The position numbers were made by a program, and so were the translations under genes. Source: Pseudobdellovibrionaceae bacterium (GTDB lineage: Bacteria; Bdellovibrionota; Bdellovibrionia; Bdellovibrionales; Bdellovibrionaceae). From it: a DNA stretch of 32,217 nucleotides. Location of the stretch: the NCBI GenBank assembly GCA_021731025.1, contig JAKFYD010000013.1, positions 1-32,217 of the forward strand, given 5' to 3'. Below are positions 1-7,162 of the stretch, in pieces (position 1 is the first letter of the stretch; each line of letters starts with the position of its first letter). The notes under the pieces are model-generated. The model saw nothing but the letters and a program-made list of their open reading frames with translations, was not told the DNA's origin and did no database searches.

Positions 1-47
1 GATCGAAAAACATAGGGAATGTAAATATTGTTGCCCTTGGCATCCAT
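1..47 (-). CDS. Start of an unidentified gene, truncated by the window edge
   Basis: Reading leftwards, an ATG at 47 opens a frame that stays open to the window edge (first residues MDAKGNNIYIPYVFR). It is preceded by AAAGGAGC, with an 8-base gap between AGGAG and the ATG, which is a strong ribosome-binding site and the main reason for the call. A second ATG at 43 is in another frame and has a less suitable distance. Only 15 residues are visible, so no function can be given. A competing reading is the tail of a plus-strand gene ending with the TGA at 51-53, which would fit the weak plus-strand terminator at 102-125. I prefer the minus reading because of the ribosome-binding site and the more ordinary codons. 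Confidence 0.45.
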   Translation of the reverse strand, partial: MDAKGNNIYIPYVFR

Positions 48-101
48 GCCTGAAGCTCCTTTGTTTGAGTTTTCGTCGCACAAAAATCAAACCAGAACTT
101 C

Positions 102-125
102 AGCCGGTTGTCCGGGGCTTTTTTA
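102..125 (+). terminator. Weak candidate intrinsic terminator, plus strand
   Basis: AGCC at 102-105 can pair with GGCT at 116-119 around a GG/CC step and a TTGT loop, with a two-base bulge, followed by a run of T at 119-124. The stem is short, so this is a weak terminator. It would serve a plus-strand transcript arriving from the left of the window, for which there is no other firm evidence. Confidence 0.35.
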
Positions 126-204
126 TTGTTGGTCTAGCTTACTTATCCACATCTTTCCCACTGAATTTAGAAAGATCCAATGAGACAAGCCAAACAACCG
201 CAAT

Positions 205-238
205 AAAAAAAAGCCAGTCGTTTCTGACTGGCTTTTTT
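205..238. terminator. Strong bidirectional intrinsic terminator
   Basis: GCCAGTC at 213-219 and GACTGGC at 226-232 pair perfectly around the loop GTTTCT. The stem is flanked by an A run (205-212) on the left and a T run (233-238) on the right, so it extends to about 12 base pairs and works as an intrinsic terminator in both directions. It lies 26 bases beyond the stop codon of the minus-strand DsbA-like gene, which is its most likely client. Confidence 0.9.
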
Positions 239-263
239 ATTAAACTGAGCTGAAATTTTAAGC

Positions 264-1052
264 TTACTTCATGCTGCTCAAATGGCGATCGATGATTTTT
301 TTGAACTCAGGAGCAGGGTAGGCTCCACGTAAGCTCACGCCGTTAATTAAGAATCCAGGAGTTCCGGTGAAACCATATTTTTGAGCTTCAGCCATATCAG
401 CATTGATTCGCGCCATTAAAGATTCGTCTTTCAAATCTTTTTCGACTTTCTTCATATCCGCGCCAACTTTTTTAGCGGCATCTTTCAAGTAAGCTTCACC
501 TTTAGCCGTGAACTCTTTTTGATTTTCGAAAACCATGTCGTGAAATTGGGCGGCTTTTTCGGGGCTTTGTCGGCCAATAGCCTCAAAGTATTTCGCTGCT
601 GGCATTGCTTGAGGATGGAAGTCCAATGGTAAATGCTTGAAGACAACACGCACTTTGTCTTTGTACTCGCTCATAACTTCTTTCACGGTTTTGTAACCGC
701 GAGAGCAATAAGGACATTCGAAATCAGAGTATTCAACGATTGTGATGGGAGCTGATTTATTCCCAAAGATCACGCGGCTTTCATCAATTTCTGGTTTAAC
801 AGGGTTTGCGAATTCGTCTTCGCGTTTTTTAGTTTCATCACCAGCTTGTTTTTCTTGAGAGCGTCGTTGAGCATCTTGAGCCGCTTTATTTGCAACTTCA
901 AAAAACTTTTCAGGATCTTTTTCGATCGCCACAAAGACGATGGAAGGATCTTTTTCGATGGCTTGTTTCAATTGGCTTGCGGTCGGCGCACAGTTAACGA
1001 GAGTGAGCGAGATTAATAATAACCCAGCTTTAAAAATGTTAAAATTTTTCAA
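264..1052 (-). CDS. DsbA-family thioredoxin-fold lipoprotein (thiol-disulfide oxidoreductase)
   Basis: An exported thiol oxidoreductase of the DsbA/DsbC-like thioredoxin group, expected to make or shuffle disulfide bonds in periplasmic proteins. The start is the TTG at 1052, because GGAGG lies 5 bases upstream. The frame stays open four codons further up, but that extension would swallow the ribosome-binding site. The 262-residue protein opens with a lipoprotein signal ending LVNC (Cys21), then a charged helical linker in which IEKDP occurs twice (near residues 32 and 43), then the thioredoxin fold with the active site FECPYC (Cys113, Cys116). Near the C terminus is the TGTPGF segment carrying the usual cis-proline. 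The position just before the lipidated Cys is Asn, not the usual Gly, Ala or Ser. The gene is transcribed alone towards the terminator at 205-238. The family is clear; the substrate is unknown. Confidence 0.88.
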   Translation of the reverse strand: MKNFNIFKAGLLLISLTLVNCAPTASQLKQAIEKDPSIVFVAIEKDPEKFFEVANKAAQDAQRRSQEKQAGDETKKREDEFANPVKPEIDESRVIFGNKSAPITIVEYSDFECPYCSRGYKTVKEVMSEYKDKVRVVFKHLPLDFHPQAMPAAKYFEAIGRQSPEKAAQFHDMVFENQKEFTAKGEAYLKDAAKKVGADMKKVEKDLKDESLMARINADMAEAQKYGFTGTPGFLINGVSLRGAYPAPEFKKIIDRHLSSMK

Positions 1053-1136
1053 ATGATCCTCCAAGAAAAGACTTATGATTGTTGGAAATTTTTAATCTCT
1101 CTATTTTTGACATAATTCCAGGCAAGGGGAAGGGAA

Positions 1137-1200
1137 TTCGCAGAAATTAAATGCTGCGTCGTTTGACGCGAGCTTACGGTCTAAAGGCGAGTTCTGCGGA
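1137..1200. other. Inverted-repeat element, possible structured RNA or operator, in the 1053-1253 intergenic region
   Basis: TTCGCAGAA at 1137-1145 pairs with TTCTGCGGA at 1192-1200, giving nine pairs including one G-T wobble. The enclosed stretch holds a second hairpin, GCGTC (1156-1160) with GACGC (1165-1169) around GTTT. A short third helix, GCTT with AGGC near 1172-1189, is possible. The result resembles a three-way junction lying between the divergent genes at 1052 and 1254. No T run follows it, so it is not a terminator. Its function is unknown and it may be expressed from either strand or not at all. Confidence 0.35.
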
Positions 1201-1215
1201 AGCTACACTCTCAGT

Positions 1216-1244
1216 TTGGTTTAGCGGCCAACTTTGTTTATGAT
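1216..1244 (+). promoter_or_regulatory. Candidate housekeeping promoter immediately upstream of the gene at 1254
   Basis: A -35-like TTGGTT (1216-1221) and a -10-like TATGAT (1239-1244, five of six consensus bases) are separated by exactly 17 bases. The -10 box ends only 9 bases before the ATG at 1254, so a normal start site would fall at or next to the initiation codon. This fits the absence of any Shine-Dalgarno sequence there. Confidence 0.45.
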
Positions 1245-1253
1245 AAATGCACT

Positions 1254-1952
1254 ATGAAAAACATATCATCACTCTTTTTTTCCGCTCTGATATTTTTAAC
1301 TTTTGAATTCGCTCATGCTGGACTGTTGATGACTTATCATCAATTGGCGCTGAAGGACCTGGACGAAATGAACGAGCTTGTGACTTCAAAAATTAAAGAG
1401 GCTAAAAAAGCGCGATCTGGAAAAATCGTTCCTCTGAAGGAAGCTTTACAGGCTGTTTTTTCTCGGCCTAACGAAGATGGGATGGTGGGCAAAGTTTATA
1501 GTCCTCTTGTCACCGAGCTCGATCGTCTAGACTCCTTAGAAAAAGTTTATCGGGATCTGACCGAAGAAGCCTTGAATGCTCTTAAAAATACAAAAAATTT
1601 CAAACCCGATGTTCAAGTGACTTACTCGATTTTTTTAGAGAACTTAGTCGCTGAATTTAAACCTTCCGCCGCCGAAGAAGGTCTCGAAAAAAGAATCATC
1701 GAGAAAATAGCTCAGGCTTCCGTCGAATTGACCAAAGATGCCTTGAAAGAGCGCAAACGCCGACTGATGAAAGAAGGGGAGTCTCCTTCCGTTTTGGCGG
1801 AACATGCTTTGAAGGCGGCCGCCGAAAAGAAAGCTCTGCAAAAAACCACCGTCGATATCAGTCCAAAGGTGGAAGCTAAATCAGATAAACCTGTCACCGA
1901 TCCTTCTGTTAAACCCGGAAAAGAATTTGAAACGGATGAAAATTCAAAATGA
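1254..1952 (+). CDS. Exported protein of unknown function, charged and helical
   Basis: I do not recognise this 232-residue protein. It begins with a clear signal peptide (MKNISSLFFSALIFLTFEFAHA, probable cleavage after residue 22), so it is expected in the periplasm or beyond. The mature part is rich in Lys, Glu and Ala with a helical pattern and contains no Cys. The C terminus from about residue 175 becomes a low-complexity charged tail (AAAEKKALQ, then repeated Lys-Pro and Asp). There is no ribosome-binding site in front of the ATG, and a promoter-like sequence sits directly upstream (1216-1244), suggesting leaderless translation. Its stop overlaps the next start (ATGA at 1949-1952), so it should be co-translated with the DoxX-family protein. 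The reading frame is solid; the function is open. Confidence 0.8.
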   Translation: MKNISSLFFSALIFLTFEFAHAGLLMTYHQLALKDLDEMNELVTSKIKEAKKARSGKIVPLKEALQAVFSRPNEDGMVGKVYSPLVTELDRLDSLEKVYRDLTEEALNALKNTKNFKPDVQVTYSIFLENLVAEFKPSAAEEGLEKRIIEKIAQASVELTKDALKERKRRLMKEGESPSVLAEHALKAAAEKKALQKTTVDISPKVEAKSDKPVTDPSVKPGKEFETDENSK

Positions 1953-2395
1953 GTTTGCATGACCTTTTTCTTTTCACAAATTCGCAGATGATGGATTTAG
2001 GTCTCTTAATTTTGCGTTTGTTTATTGGAATTTGTTTTGTTGTTCATGGCCTTGGTAAGTTGGGAATTGTCGGCACCGGGAACATGTCAGCTTTTGTGGG
2101 CTGGTTAAAAAGCCTGCGAGTCCCTTTCCCTGAAATTCAAGCGCGCATCGCCATGCTTATGGAACTCGTCGGCGGTACTTTGATCGCCTGCGGGTTGTTC
2201 ACGCGGGTTGGATGTTTGATGTGCCTTTCAACGATGCTCGTCGCCGCGACCATTGGTCATAAAGGGGGAGGCTATCTCATTACCAATAATCCTCCCGGGA
2301 ATGAATACACAGTTAATCTTGCAGCTATAAGTCTTGCTCTTCTGCTCTTAGGTCCGGGATCTTATTCTCTGGACGTCCTACTTTTCTCAATTTGA
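1949..2395 (+). CDS. DoxX-family integral membrane protein
   Basis: A 148-residue membrane protein with the hallmarks of the DoxX family: about four hydrophobic segments, the early motif LRLFIGICFVVHGLGKL, and the middle segment MLMELVGGTLIACGLFTRVG that is typical of the group. DoxX proteins are small inner-membrane proteins linked to thiol redox balance or quinone-linked electron transfer in different bacteria, with no single agreed activity. It begins inside the stop codon of the preceding exported protein (4-base overlap), so the two are likely made together. The closest other thiol-related gene is the divergent DsbA-like lipoprotein, which may be coincidence. The family call is confident; the role is not. 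Confidence 0.85.
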   Translation: MSLHDLFLFTNSQMMDLGLLILRLFIGICFVVHGLGKLGIVGTGNMSAFVGWLKSLRVPFPEIQARIAMLMELVGGTLIACGLFTRVGCLMCLSTMLVAATIGHKGGGYLITNNPPGNEYTVNLAAISLALLLLGPGSYSLDVLLFSI

Positions 2396-2414
2396 CTCAA
2401 GTTTTTTCCGATCA

Positions 2415-2456
2415 CTCCGAAGAGTTTCGTAACAATTCGAAATGGACTTCGGAGGG
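2415..2456 (+). promoter_or_regulatory. Hairpin that buries the ribosome-binding site of the gene at 2460
   Basis: CTCCGAA (2415-2421) pairs perfectly with TTCGGAG (2448-2454), and nested inside it TTTCG (2425-2429) pairs with CGAAA (2438-2442) around an 8-base loop. The right arm contains the GGAG core of the Shine-Dalgarno sequence for the ATG at 2460. In RNA this would close the site, as in RNA thermometers or ligand- and protein-controlled translation switches. No T run follows, so it is not a terminator. The pairing is directly visible; the regulatory role is inferred. Confidence 0.5.
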
Positions 2457-2459
2457 AAC

Positions 2460-2738
2460 ATGTTTTTACAAGGCGATTTACAAGCAATGTTTGATGCACT
2501 TTACGTCGTTGGTGCAATTGATCCTGTTCTAAAAATGGACTGGGAAAAAGTAACCAAAGAGATGCACAGTCAGGCCATCGTGGTTCACCAAGCTTTTCAA
2601 GATTTAAATCAATGTTCAGGTGATCGCGGCCAGTTGATCAAAAAATTATCTTTAATGGATACAAAAATTGTTAGTTACGTTGCATTGGAGGTGGCTCGTG
2701 AATTCTGTGAATTTCAAGATCGCCGCTCGTTACACTAA
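2460..2738 (+). CDS. Small cytoplasmic protein of unknown function
   Basis: A 92-residue protein I do not recognise. The frame is open from an ATG at 2442, but the ATG at 2460 is preceded by CGGAGGG and is the better start; the upstream ATG has no ribosome-binding site and lies inside the hairpin at 2415-2456. The protein has no signal peptide or membrane segment, looks entirely helical, and has two Cys (in NQCSGD and EFCEF). Its last 41 bases overlap the following gene in another frame, and that gene's ribosome-binding site (GGAGG near 2688) lies inside this coding region, so the two are probably translationally coupled. It could be a small adaptor or regulator, but nothing visible shows this. 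Confidence 0.7.
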   Translation: MFLQGDLQAMFDALYVVGAIDPVLKMDWEKVTKEMHSQAIVVHQAFQDLNQCSGDRGQLIKKLSLMDTKIVSYVALEVAREFCEFQDRRSLH

Positions 2739-3207
2739 ACTGAGTTTTGTTTTTATATCTTTGCTTTTAGCTGCTAACACGCAGGCATGGGAAATTGATT
2801 TTTCGCGACGGCAGTTGGATTTTCAAAAAGTTGAAGATCAAAATCGTTTGCCAGCTTCGACGACGGTCAAAGAAGAAAGCAGCTTGTTATCACAAGTTTT
2901 CGATAGCACCGAGCCTGCGCAAGAAATCGTGATAACAAATACTGAAAAAGGTTTCGTACCCAGTAAGCTTCGCTTACGAAAAGGGGGGAACTACAAAATT
3001 CATATTGTGAACATCAACAATAAAGAAAAAAACGTCAGCTTTGTGATGGATGCATTTTCTGAAAGTCACAACACTGTGTACGGTGCCATGAGAACTTTTA
3101 CTATCACTCCTAAACAGACGGGTACTTTTTCCTACCTTTGCCCAGAGACTGCTGAGCAAGGACAGTTAGTTATTTACGCTGACGAAAGAAAACCCGCTGG
3201 CGAATAA
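2698..3207 (+). CDS. Exported cupredoxin-fold protein
   Basis: The start chosen is the GTG at 2698, which has GGAGG six bases upstream and gives a proper signal peptide (MNSVNFKIAARYTKLSFVFISLLLAANTQA) followed by WEIDF. The longer frame from 2668 lacks both. From about residue 75 to the end, the sequence has the alternating pattern of a small beta-sandwich (EIVITNTEKGFVPSKLRLRKG, then TFTITPKQTGTFSYLCPET), resembling the cupredoxin-like domain of EfeO and related periplasmic copper proteins. A Cys sits at the usual late position (LCPET), but the His and Met expected just after it are missing, so copper binding is doubtful. It overlaps the preceding gene by 41 bases and ends 15 bases before the CpaF-type ATPase. 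Confidence 0.75.
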   Translation: MNSVNFKIAARYTKLSFVFISLLLAANTQAWEIDFSRRQLDFQKVEDQNRLPASTTVKEESSLLSQVFDSTEPAQEIVITNTEKGFVPSKLRLRKGGNYKIHIVNINNKEKNVSFVMDAFSESHNTVYGAMRTFTITPKQTGTFSYLCPETAEQGQLVIYADERKPAGE

Positions 3208-3222
3208 GCCTTGAAGGTCACT

Positions 3223-4338
3223 ATGCAAGCGTCCAATGTTTTTAAAGAGACTATTCAGCAAAACCTAGGGCCGGTGGTGCGCTTTTTGGATGATCCTACG
3301 GTCAGTGAAATTTTGATCAATGGTCCCAAAGAAATTTTTGTTGAACGAAAAGGGAAGCTTGAAAAAGTCAGCGCTGAATTTCCCGATGAAGATGCCTTAC
3401 GTGCCGCCGTCAATAGCATTGCTCAAAGTGTTGGTCGTCGAGTCACCGATGATGAACCTCGGTTAGATGCTCGACTTCCAGATGGTTCCCGAATCGCTGT
3501 AGTCATTCCGCCTTGTTCACGAAAAGGAACAACGGTGAGCATTCGTAAATTTACCAACAACAAAATTTCTTTTGGAGATTACATTAAGCTTGGCGCCGTC
3601 ACCGAAGATGGAGCTCGCTTTCTGGATATCTGCATGTTTCTTGGAAAAAATATTTTAGTCAGTGGTGGAACCGGCTCCGGAAAAACCACTTTGCTCAGTT
3701 TGCTTTGCACTCGAATTCCCAAAGGCCAAAGAATTATCGTTATTGAAGACTCTTCAGAGCTTCAAGTGGATTACGAACACGTGGTGATGTTTGAAACACG
3801 CATGGCCAATAGCGCGGGCAAAGGCGAAGTGACAATTAAAGATCTGCTTAAATCCTCATTGAGACTTCGACCGGATCGCATCATTGTCGGAGAAGTTCGT
3901 TCCAGCGAAGCTTTAGAATTAATCAATGCAATGAACACCGGTCACAAAGGATGTATGGGGACTGTCCACGCGAATACTCCCGAAGATGCCATTGTTCGAC
4001 TTGAAGCTTTGGCTCAAGGAGGAGATGCAAAAATTTCCGAAAAGGCTTTGCGATCGCAAGTCTCGTCAGCTATTGAGGTGATTGTTCAGGTCAGCCGCTT
4101 TGCTGACGGCTCAAGAAAAATTTCTCATATTAGTGAGGTTTTGGGATTTAATCCCGACGGCAGCTACCAATTAGCACCCTTGTTTGTTATTCCTAAAATG
4201 ACTCGAAAAGCCGATGGCACTCTAGAGGGGCGATTAGAGCCAACTGGGCAAATTCCTTCGTTTATGAATGAAATTATCGATAACAATCTGCCCTTTCCCC
4301 AGAGCAAGTTTCTGAAAACAAGCACACCCGCTGCGTAG
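3223..4338 (+). CDS. CpaF/TadA-type secretion ATPase, stand-alone copy
   Basis: A hexameric traffic ATPase of the type II/IV secretion superfamily, in the CpaF/TadA branch that powers Tad pili and related export systems from the cytoplasmic side of the inner membrane. Visible motifs in the 371-residue protein: an N-terminal segment with SEILINGP, the RLDARLPDGSRIAVVIPP stretch typical of CpaF, Walker A GGTGSGKTT (about 148-156), the Asp box near VIEDSSELQ, the Walker B region RIIVGEVR with its Glu at about 224, and the His box GTVHANT. The start is ATG 3223, with GAAGG five bases upstream; a TTG at 3211 is also in frame. It is shorter than many CpaF proteins, mainly at the N terminus. No pilin, TadB/TadC, secretin or prepilin peptidase gene lies nearby, so its partners must be elsewhere. 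Confidence 0.88.
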   Translation: MQASNVFKETIQQNLGPVVRFLDDPTVSEILINGPKEIFVERKGKLEKVSAEFPDEDALRAAVNSIAQSVGRRVTDDEPRLDARLPDGSRIAVVIPPCSRKGTTVSIRKFTNNKISFGDYIKLGAVTEDGARFLDICMFLGKNILVSGGTGSGKTTLLSLLCTRIPKGQRIIVIEDSSELQVDYEHVVMFETRMANSAGKGEVTIKDLLKSSLRLRPDRIIVGEVRSSEALELINAMNTGHKGCMGTVHANTPEDAIVRLEALAQGGDAKISEKALRSQVSSAIEVIVQVSRFADGSRKISHISEVLGFNPDGSYQLAPLFVIPKMTRKADGTLEGRLEPTGQIPSFMNEIIDNNLPFPQSKFLKTSTPAA

Positions 4339-4402
4339 CATCATATCCCTAGAGACTCATGATGTACTGGCAAGCCCTGCTAATTTACGATAAGTCTTTT
4401 TC

Positions 4403-5449
4403 GTGCATTTTAGCTGTAAAATAACCAATGCAGTTTTAACTTATTTAGAGGATCAAGGCGAAGATCTAACGGCTTTGTATGAAATCGCTCCTATTCCAAT
4501 GGAGCTCCTCCGCGATACTTCCTATTGGTTAAGTGCTCCCTCCATGGAAAATTTCTTAGAAACAATTTCGCACCTCCCATTAAATTCGCATGGAAAAGAT
4601 TTTTTAAAGCACATTGGTCACCAGGCTCCGCAAATTTTGGCTTGGGGAGTTTTAGATAGCGTTCTCCGAATGATGCCGCGACCTCAAGAAATTTTTAATC
4701 AGCCGGCGCGATTCCTTTCTTACTTTATTTCTCCAGATCCACCGATTGAAAATTTGGTTCGGAATGAAAGCTCAATGTCCTTCGATTTGCCTTTACCGGC
4801 TGAACAGTACCCTTTGGTGAGCTGTTATCTGAAGGCCGCATTCGAATCACTGCCTGTTTATGTCGGTTCCGAACTAGCAGTTTGTGAATGGAGTGATATT
4901 CACTTGAGCATTCATTGGCAGGTGAATCAGTCGGCCCTCTTTGAAAAAGAGCATCGCACCCAAATCAGCCCCAGTTTAGTCCAAAGCATCGTTGATGAAT
5001 TGCAAAAGAGCCAAAAAGAGCTCGAAGAAAAAAATCGCGAGTTGATGATACGAAATGAAGAGCTGTTGCAAATCCAAAAAGAAAGCCCTTCCCAAGGAAA
5101 AATGGATCGCCTGTTAACGGCGGAACAACTTTTTGAAAGTATGAGCTTCGACAATCCTTCGGTTCCTCAAGGGCCTCTGTCCGAAGTTTCACAAAATTTA
5201 GCCCGCTTGCATGACTACATGGTTCGAGCTCAGCAGCTGATTACATTGTTGCTGTCCCAATCAAAACCCAGCGCGGGCGTTAAAGACGTTCTGAAAAAAA
5301 TCGATTGGGACCATGTTAAGACTCAATATCCACGCACTATTTCTGAAAGCGTGGAAGCCTTAAGAACTTTACAAAATCAAACTCGATTTCACTCGCCAAA
5401 ATCCAAAGAAGAACTGATCACAAGAAAAGAGGATTCACTTCATGTCTGA
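4403..5449 (+). CDS. Unknown protein with globular N-terminal domain and central coiled coil
   Basis: A 348-residue protein I cannot assign. It appears to start at a GTG (4403) without a clear ribosome-binding site; a TACGAT -10-like box lies 11 bases upstream. Residues 1-170 look like one folded domain ([14 protein letters not shown], then [16 protein letters not shown]), loosely reminiscent of N-terminal sensory domains in deltaproteobacterial signalling proteins, but this is only an impression. Residues about 191-226 form a strongly charged coiled coil ([17 protein letters not shown]), followed by a linker and another helical region to about residue 300. There is no histidine kinase, cyclase or DNA-binding motif. 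The stop lies 8 bases inside eno, which indicates co-translation with enolase. A scaffold or dimeric regulator is possible. Confidence 0.65.
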   Translation: MHFSCKITNAVLTYLEDQGEDLTALYEIAPIPMELLRDTSYWLSAPSMENFLETISHLPLNSHGKDFLKHIGHQAPQILAWGVLDSVLRMMPRPQEIFNQPARFLSYFISPDPPIENLVRNESSMSFDLPLPAEQYPLVSCYLKAAFESLPVYVGSELAVCEWSDIHLSIHWQVNQSALFEKEHRTQISPSLVQSIVDELQKSQKELEEKNRELMIRNEELLQIQKESPSQGKMDRLLTAEQLFESMSFDNPSVPQGPLSEVSQNLARLHDYMVRAQQLITLLLSQSKPSAGVKDVLKKIDWDHVKTQYPRTISESVEALRTLQNQTRFHSPKSKEELITRKEDSLHV

Positions 5450-6710
5450 AATTATTCGTGTCCATGCCCGAGAGATTCTTGATAGTCGCGGTAACCCCAC
5501 CATCGAAGTCGATGTTGAAACCATTGAAGGTTTTTTAGGAAGAGCCGCTGTTCCTTCGGGAGCATCAACTGGGGCCCATGAAGCTTACGAACTTCGCGAC
5601 AACGATAAAAAAAGATATTTAGGAAAAGGCGTTACCCAAGCAATTAAGAATGTCATAGAAAAACTGGCCCCCGAGTTAGTGGGCGAGGAAGTGACCGATC
5701 AAGTTTTTATTGATCAACTGTTACGTGATGTTGATGGAAGTGAAAATAAATCCAAATTAGGTGCGAACGCCATTCTTGGGGTTTCCTTGGCTGTTGCGAA
5801 GGCCGCGGCTCAAGAAGTTAATCTCCCCCTTTACCGTTATGTGGGAGGTTCACAAGCTTGTCGTTTGCCTGTTCCCCTGATGAATGTTTTGAATGGTGGA
5901 GCTCACGCAAATAATGGCTTGGACATTCAAGAGTTTATGGTTGTTCCCACGGTTAACAATTCTTTTAGCGAATCTCTGCGCGCCGGCGCCGAAATTTTTC
6001 ATACACTCAAAAAAATTCTAGCCCAGAAAAAACTGTCTACGGCGGTCGGTGACGAAGGTGGTTTCGCTCCGGTTCTTGGTTCCAACAGAGAAGCCATGGA
6101 TCTGTTGATGGAAGCCATTCAGCAAGCGGGTTACGAGCCTGGGCAAAATGTTTTCTTAGCATTAGATGTTGCTGCCACAGAAATGTATGAAGGTGGGCAG
6201 TATCGTTGGGAAAATAAAAAAATCGCCGCGGAAGAACTGCAGGCTGTTTATAAAAGTTGGTGTGATAAATATCCATTGATCAGCATTGAAGATGGTTTCG
6301 CTGAAGATGATTGGGATTCGTGGATTCGTTCGACTCAGGAATTGGGAAAACAAACTCAGTTGGTCGGTGATGACTTGTTCGTGACGAATCCTAAACGCTT
6401 GCGCACAGGCATCGAGAAAAAAGCGGCGAACGCCTTATTGGTTAAAGTAAATCAAATCGGAACTTTGTCAGAAACTTTCGACGCCGTGAACCTGGCGCAA
6501 AGAAATGGTTACAAGACCGTCATGTCTCATCGAAGTGGTGAAACCGAAGATGTGACTATCGCTGATCTTGCTGTTGCGTTGAATTGTCATCAAATTAAGA
6601 CGGGAAGTCTATGTCGTTCCGAGCGAACTGCGAAGTACAACCAGCTGTTACGTATCGAAGAGGAATTGGGTGGAATGGCGCAGTTCTGGGATAAGGCTGC
6701 ATTTCGATAG
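5442..6710 (+). CDS. eno: Enolase (phosphopyruvate hydratase)
   Basis: Glycolytic enzyme that converts 2-phosphoglycerate to phosphoenolpyruvate with Mg2+. The 422-residue sequence is full length for bacterial enolases and shows the family landmarks: N-terminal [22 protein letters not shown], the GASTGAHEA loop, [12 protein letters not shown], the metal-binding region [14 protein letters not shown] and VGDDLFVTN, the signature [15 protein letters not shown] containing the catalytic Lys, and SHRSGETED. The ATG at 5442 has AGAGGA upstream within the preceding gene, whose stop overlaps it by 8 bases. The FtsB/DivIC-like gene follows after 77 bases, an order also common in other proteobacteria. 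Expected to be highly expressed and cytoplasmic. Confidence 0.98.
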   Translation: MSEIIRVHAREILDSRGNPTIEVDVETIEGFLGRAAVPSGASTGAHEAYELRDNDKKRYLGKGVTQAIKNVIEKLAPELVGEEVTDQVFIDQLLRDVDGSENKSKLGANAILGVSLAVAKAAAQEVNLPLYRYVGGSQACRLPVPLMNVLNGGAHANNGLDIQEFMVVPTVNNSFSESLRAGAEIFHTLKKILAQKKLSTAVGDEGGFAPVLGSNREAMDLLMEAIQQAGYEPGQNVFLALDVAATEMYEGGQYRWENKKIAAEELQAVYKSWCDKYPLISIEDGFAEDDWDSWIRSTQELGKQTQLVGDDLFVTNPKRLRTGIEKKAANALLVKVNQIGTLSETFDAVNLAQRNGYKTVMSHRSGETEDVTIADLAVALNCHQIKTGSLCRSERTAKYNQLLRIEEELGGMAQFWDKAAFR

Positions 6711-6717
6711 AGCTCTA

Positions 6718-6743
6718 AGACTTGGTCTGTAGTCTAGACTTGG
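6718..6743. repeat. Short direct and inverted repeats downstream of eno
   Basis: AGACTTGG occurs at 6718-6725 and again at 6736-6743, 18 bases apart. Between and over them AGAC/GTCT units form a small hairpin (AGAC 6718-6721 with GTCT 6725-6728) and a perfect palindrome GTCTAGAC (6732-6739). The following G-rich stretch near 6755-6773 ends in a short T run but forms only a four-pair stem, so it is a poor terminator. The block may be a regulatory site between eno and the division gene; the spacing is suggestive only. Confidence 0.3.
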
Positions 6744-6787
6744 CGATTTTTGCAGCCGGGGGCGGGGGCTTTTAGTAAAATAGTTCC

Positions 6788-7093
6788 ATGCGAATTAGAA
6801 GAATGGCCACTTGGGTCCGTCATAATCTGGAACGACCACGTCTTGTCTTTGTCACCTGTATAGCGCTGCTGTTCACCAGTTTGCTTTTAAACGGAAGCTT
6901 TTGGCGTCTTTGGAATCTTCACCGGGACAAAGAACGAAAAGATCGGGAAATCTTGACCACGATCCGTGAGACTCAAAGCTTAAAAATGCAACTTTTACAG
7001 GCCAAAGATCCAGATTATATGGAACATCAAGCAAAGGATAGGCTTGATTTTGCTGGGGAAAATGATTTGGTCTTCGTTTTTCCCGCTCAATGA
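6788..7093 (+). CDS. FtsB/DivIC-family cell division protein
   Basis: A 101-residue single-pass membrane protein with the architecture of the septum-formation initiator family: a short basic cytoplasmic N terminus, one transmembrane helix (about residues 18-38, LVFVTCIALLFTSLLLNGSFW), a coiled coil (about 42-72), and a short C-terminal region (DPDYMEHQAKDRLDFAGENDLVFVFP) matching the conserved tail in which these proteins contact FtsL and FtsQ/DivIB. FtsB links the divisome scaffold to septal peptidoglycan synthesis. Its position after eno is the classic location of ftsB, which supports the call. There is no ribosome-binding site; a -10-like TAAAAT (6776-6781) ends six bases before the ATG, so translation may be leaderless or depend on eno read-through. 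Confidence 0.85.
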   Translation: MRIRRMATWVRHNLERPRLVFVTCIALLFTSLLLNGSFWRLWNLHRDKERKDREILTTIRETQSLKMQLLQAKDPDYMEHQAKDRLDFAGENDLVFVFPAQ

Positions 7094-7162
7094 GCTCGCC
7101 CATTTCGCTAAATAAATAAAATCCACTTTATTCCCTACGCCGTTGGAGTAAAATAAATCGTT

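Noticed and set aside
143-151. Perfect DnaA-box sequence TTATCCACA
   Set aside because: It is a single copy with no clustered boxes, AT-rich unwinding region or dnaA/dnaN/gidA genes nearby. About one match is expected by chance in a window of this size on two strands.
65-253. 62-codon plus-strand open frame near the left edge
   Set aside because: It reads straight through two hairpins with T runs, including the strong terminator at 205-238, and has no ribosome-binding site.
4339-4364. CATCAT/ATGATG inverted repeat after the CpaF-type gene as terminator
   Set aside because: The stem is six mostly AT pairs with a 14-base loop and no T run follows.
4367-4384. Possible sigma54 promoter (TGGCAAG ... 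TGCT)
   Set aside because: The distance between the GG and GC elements is two bases too short for a -24/-12 promoter, and the TTGC element is incomplete.
6753-6774. G-rich stretch after eno as terminator or G-quadruplex
   Set aside because: The stem is only four pairs, and there are only two G runs, too few for an intramolecular quadruplex.
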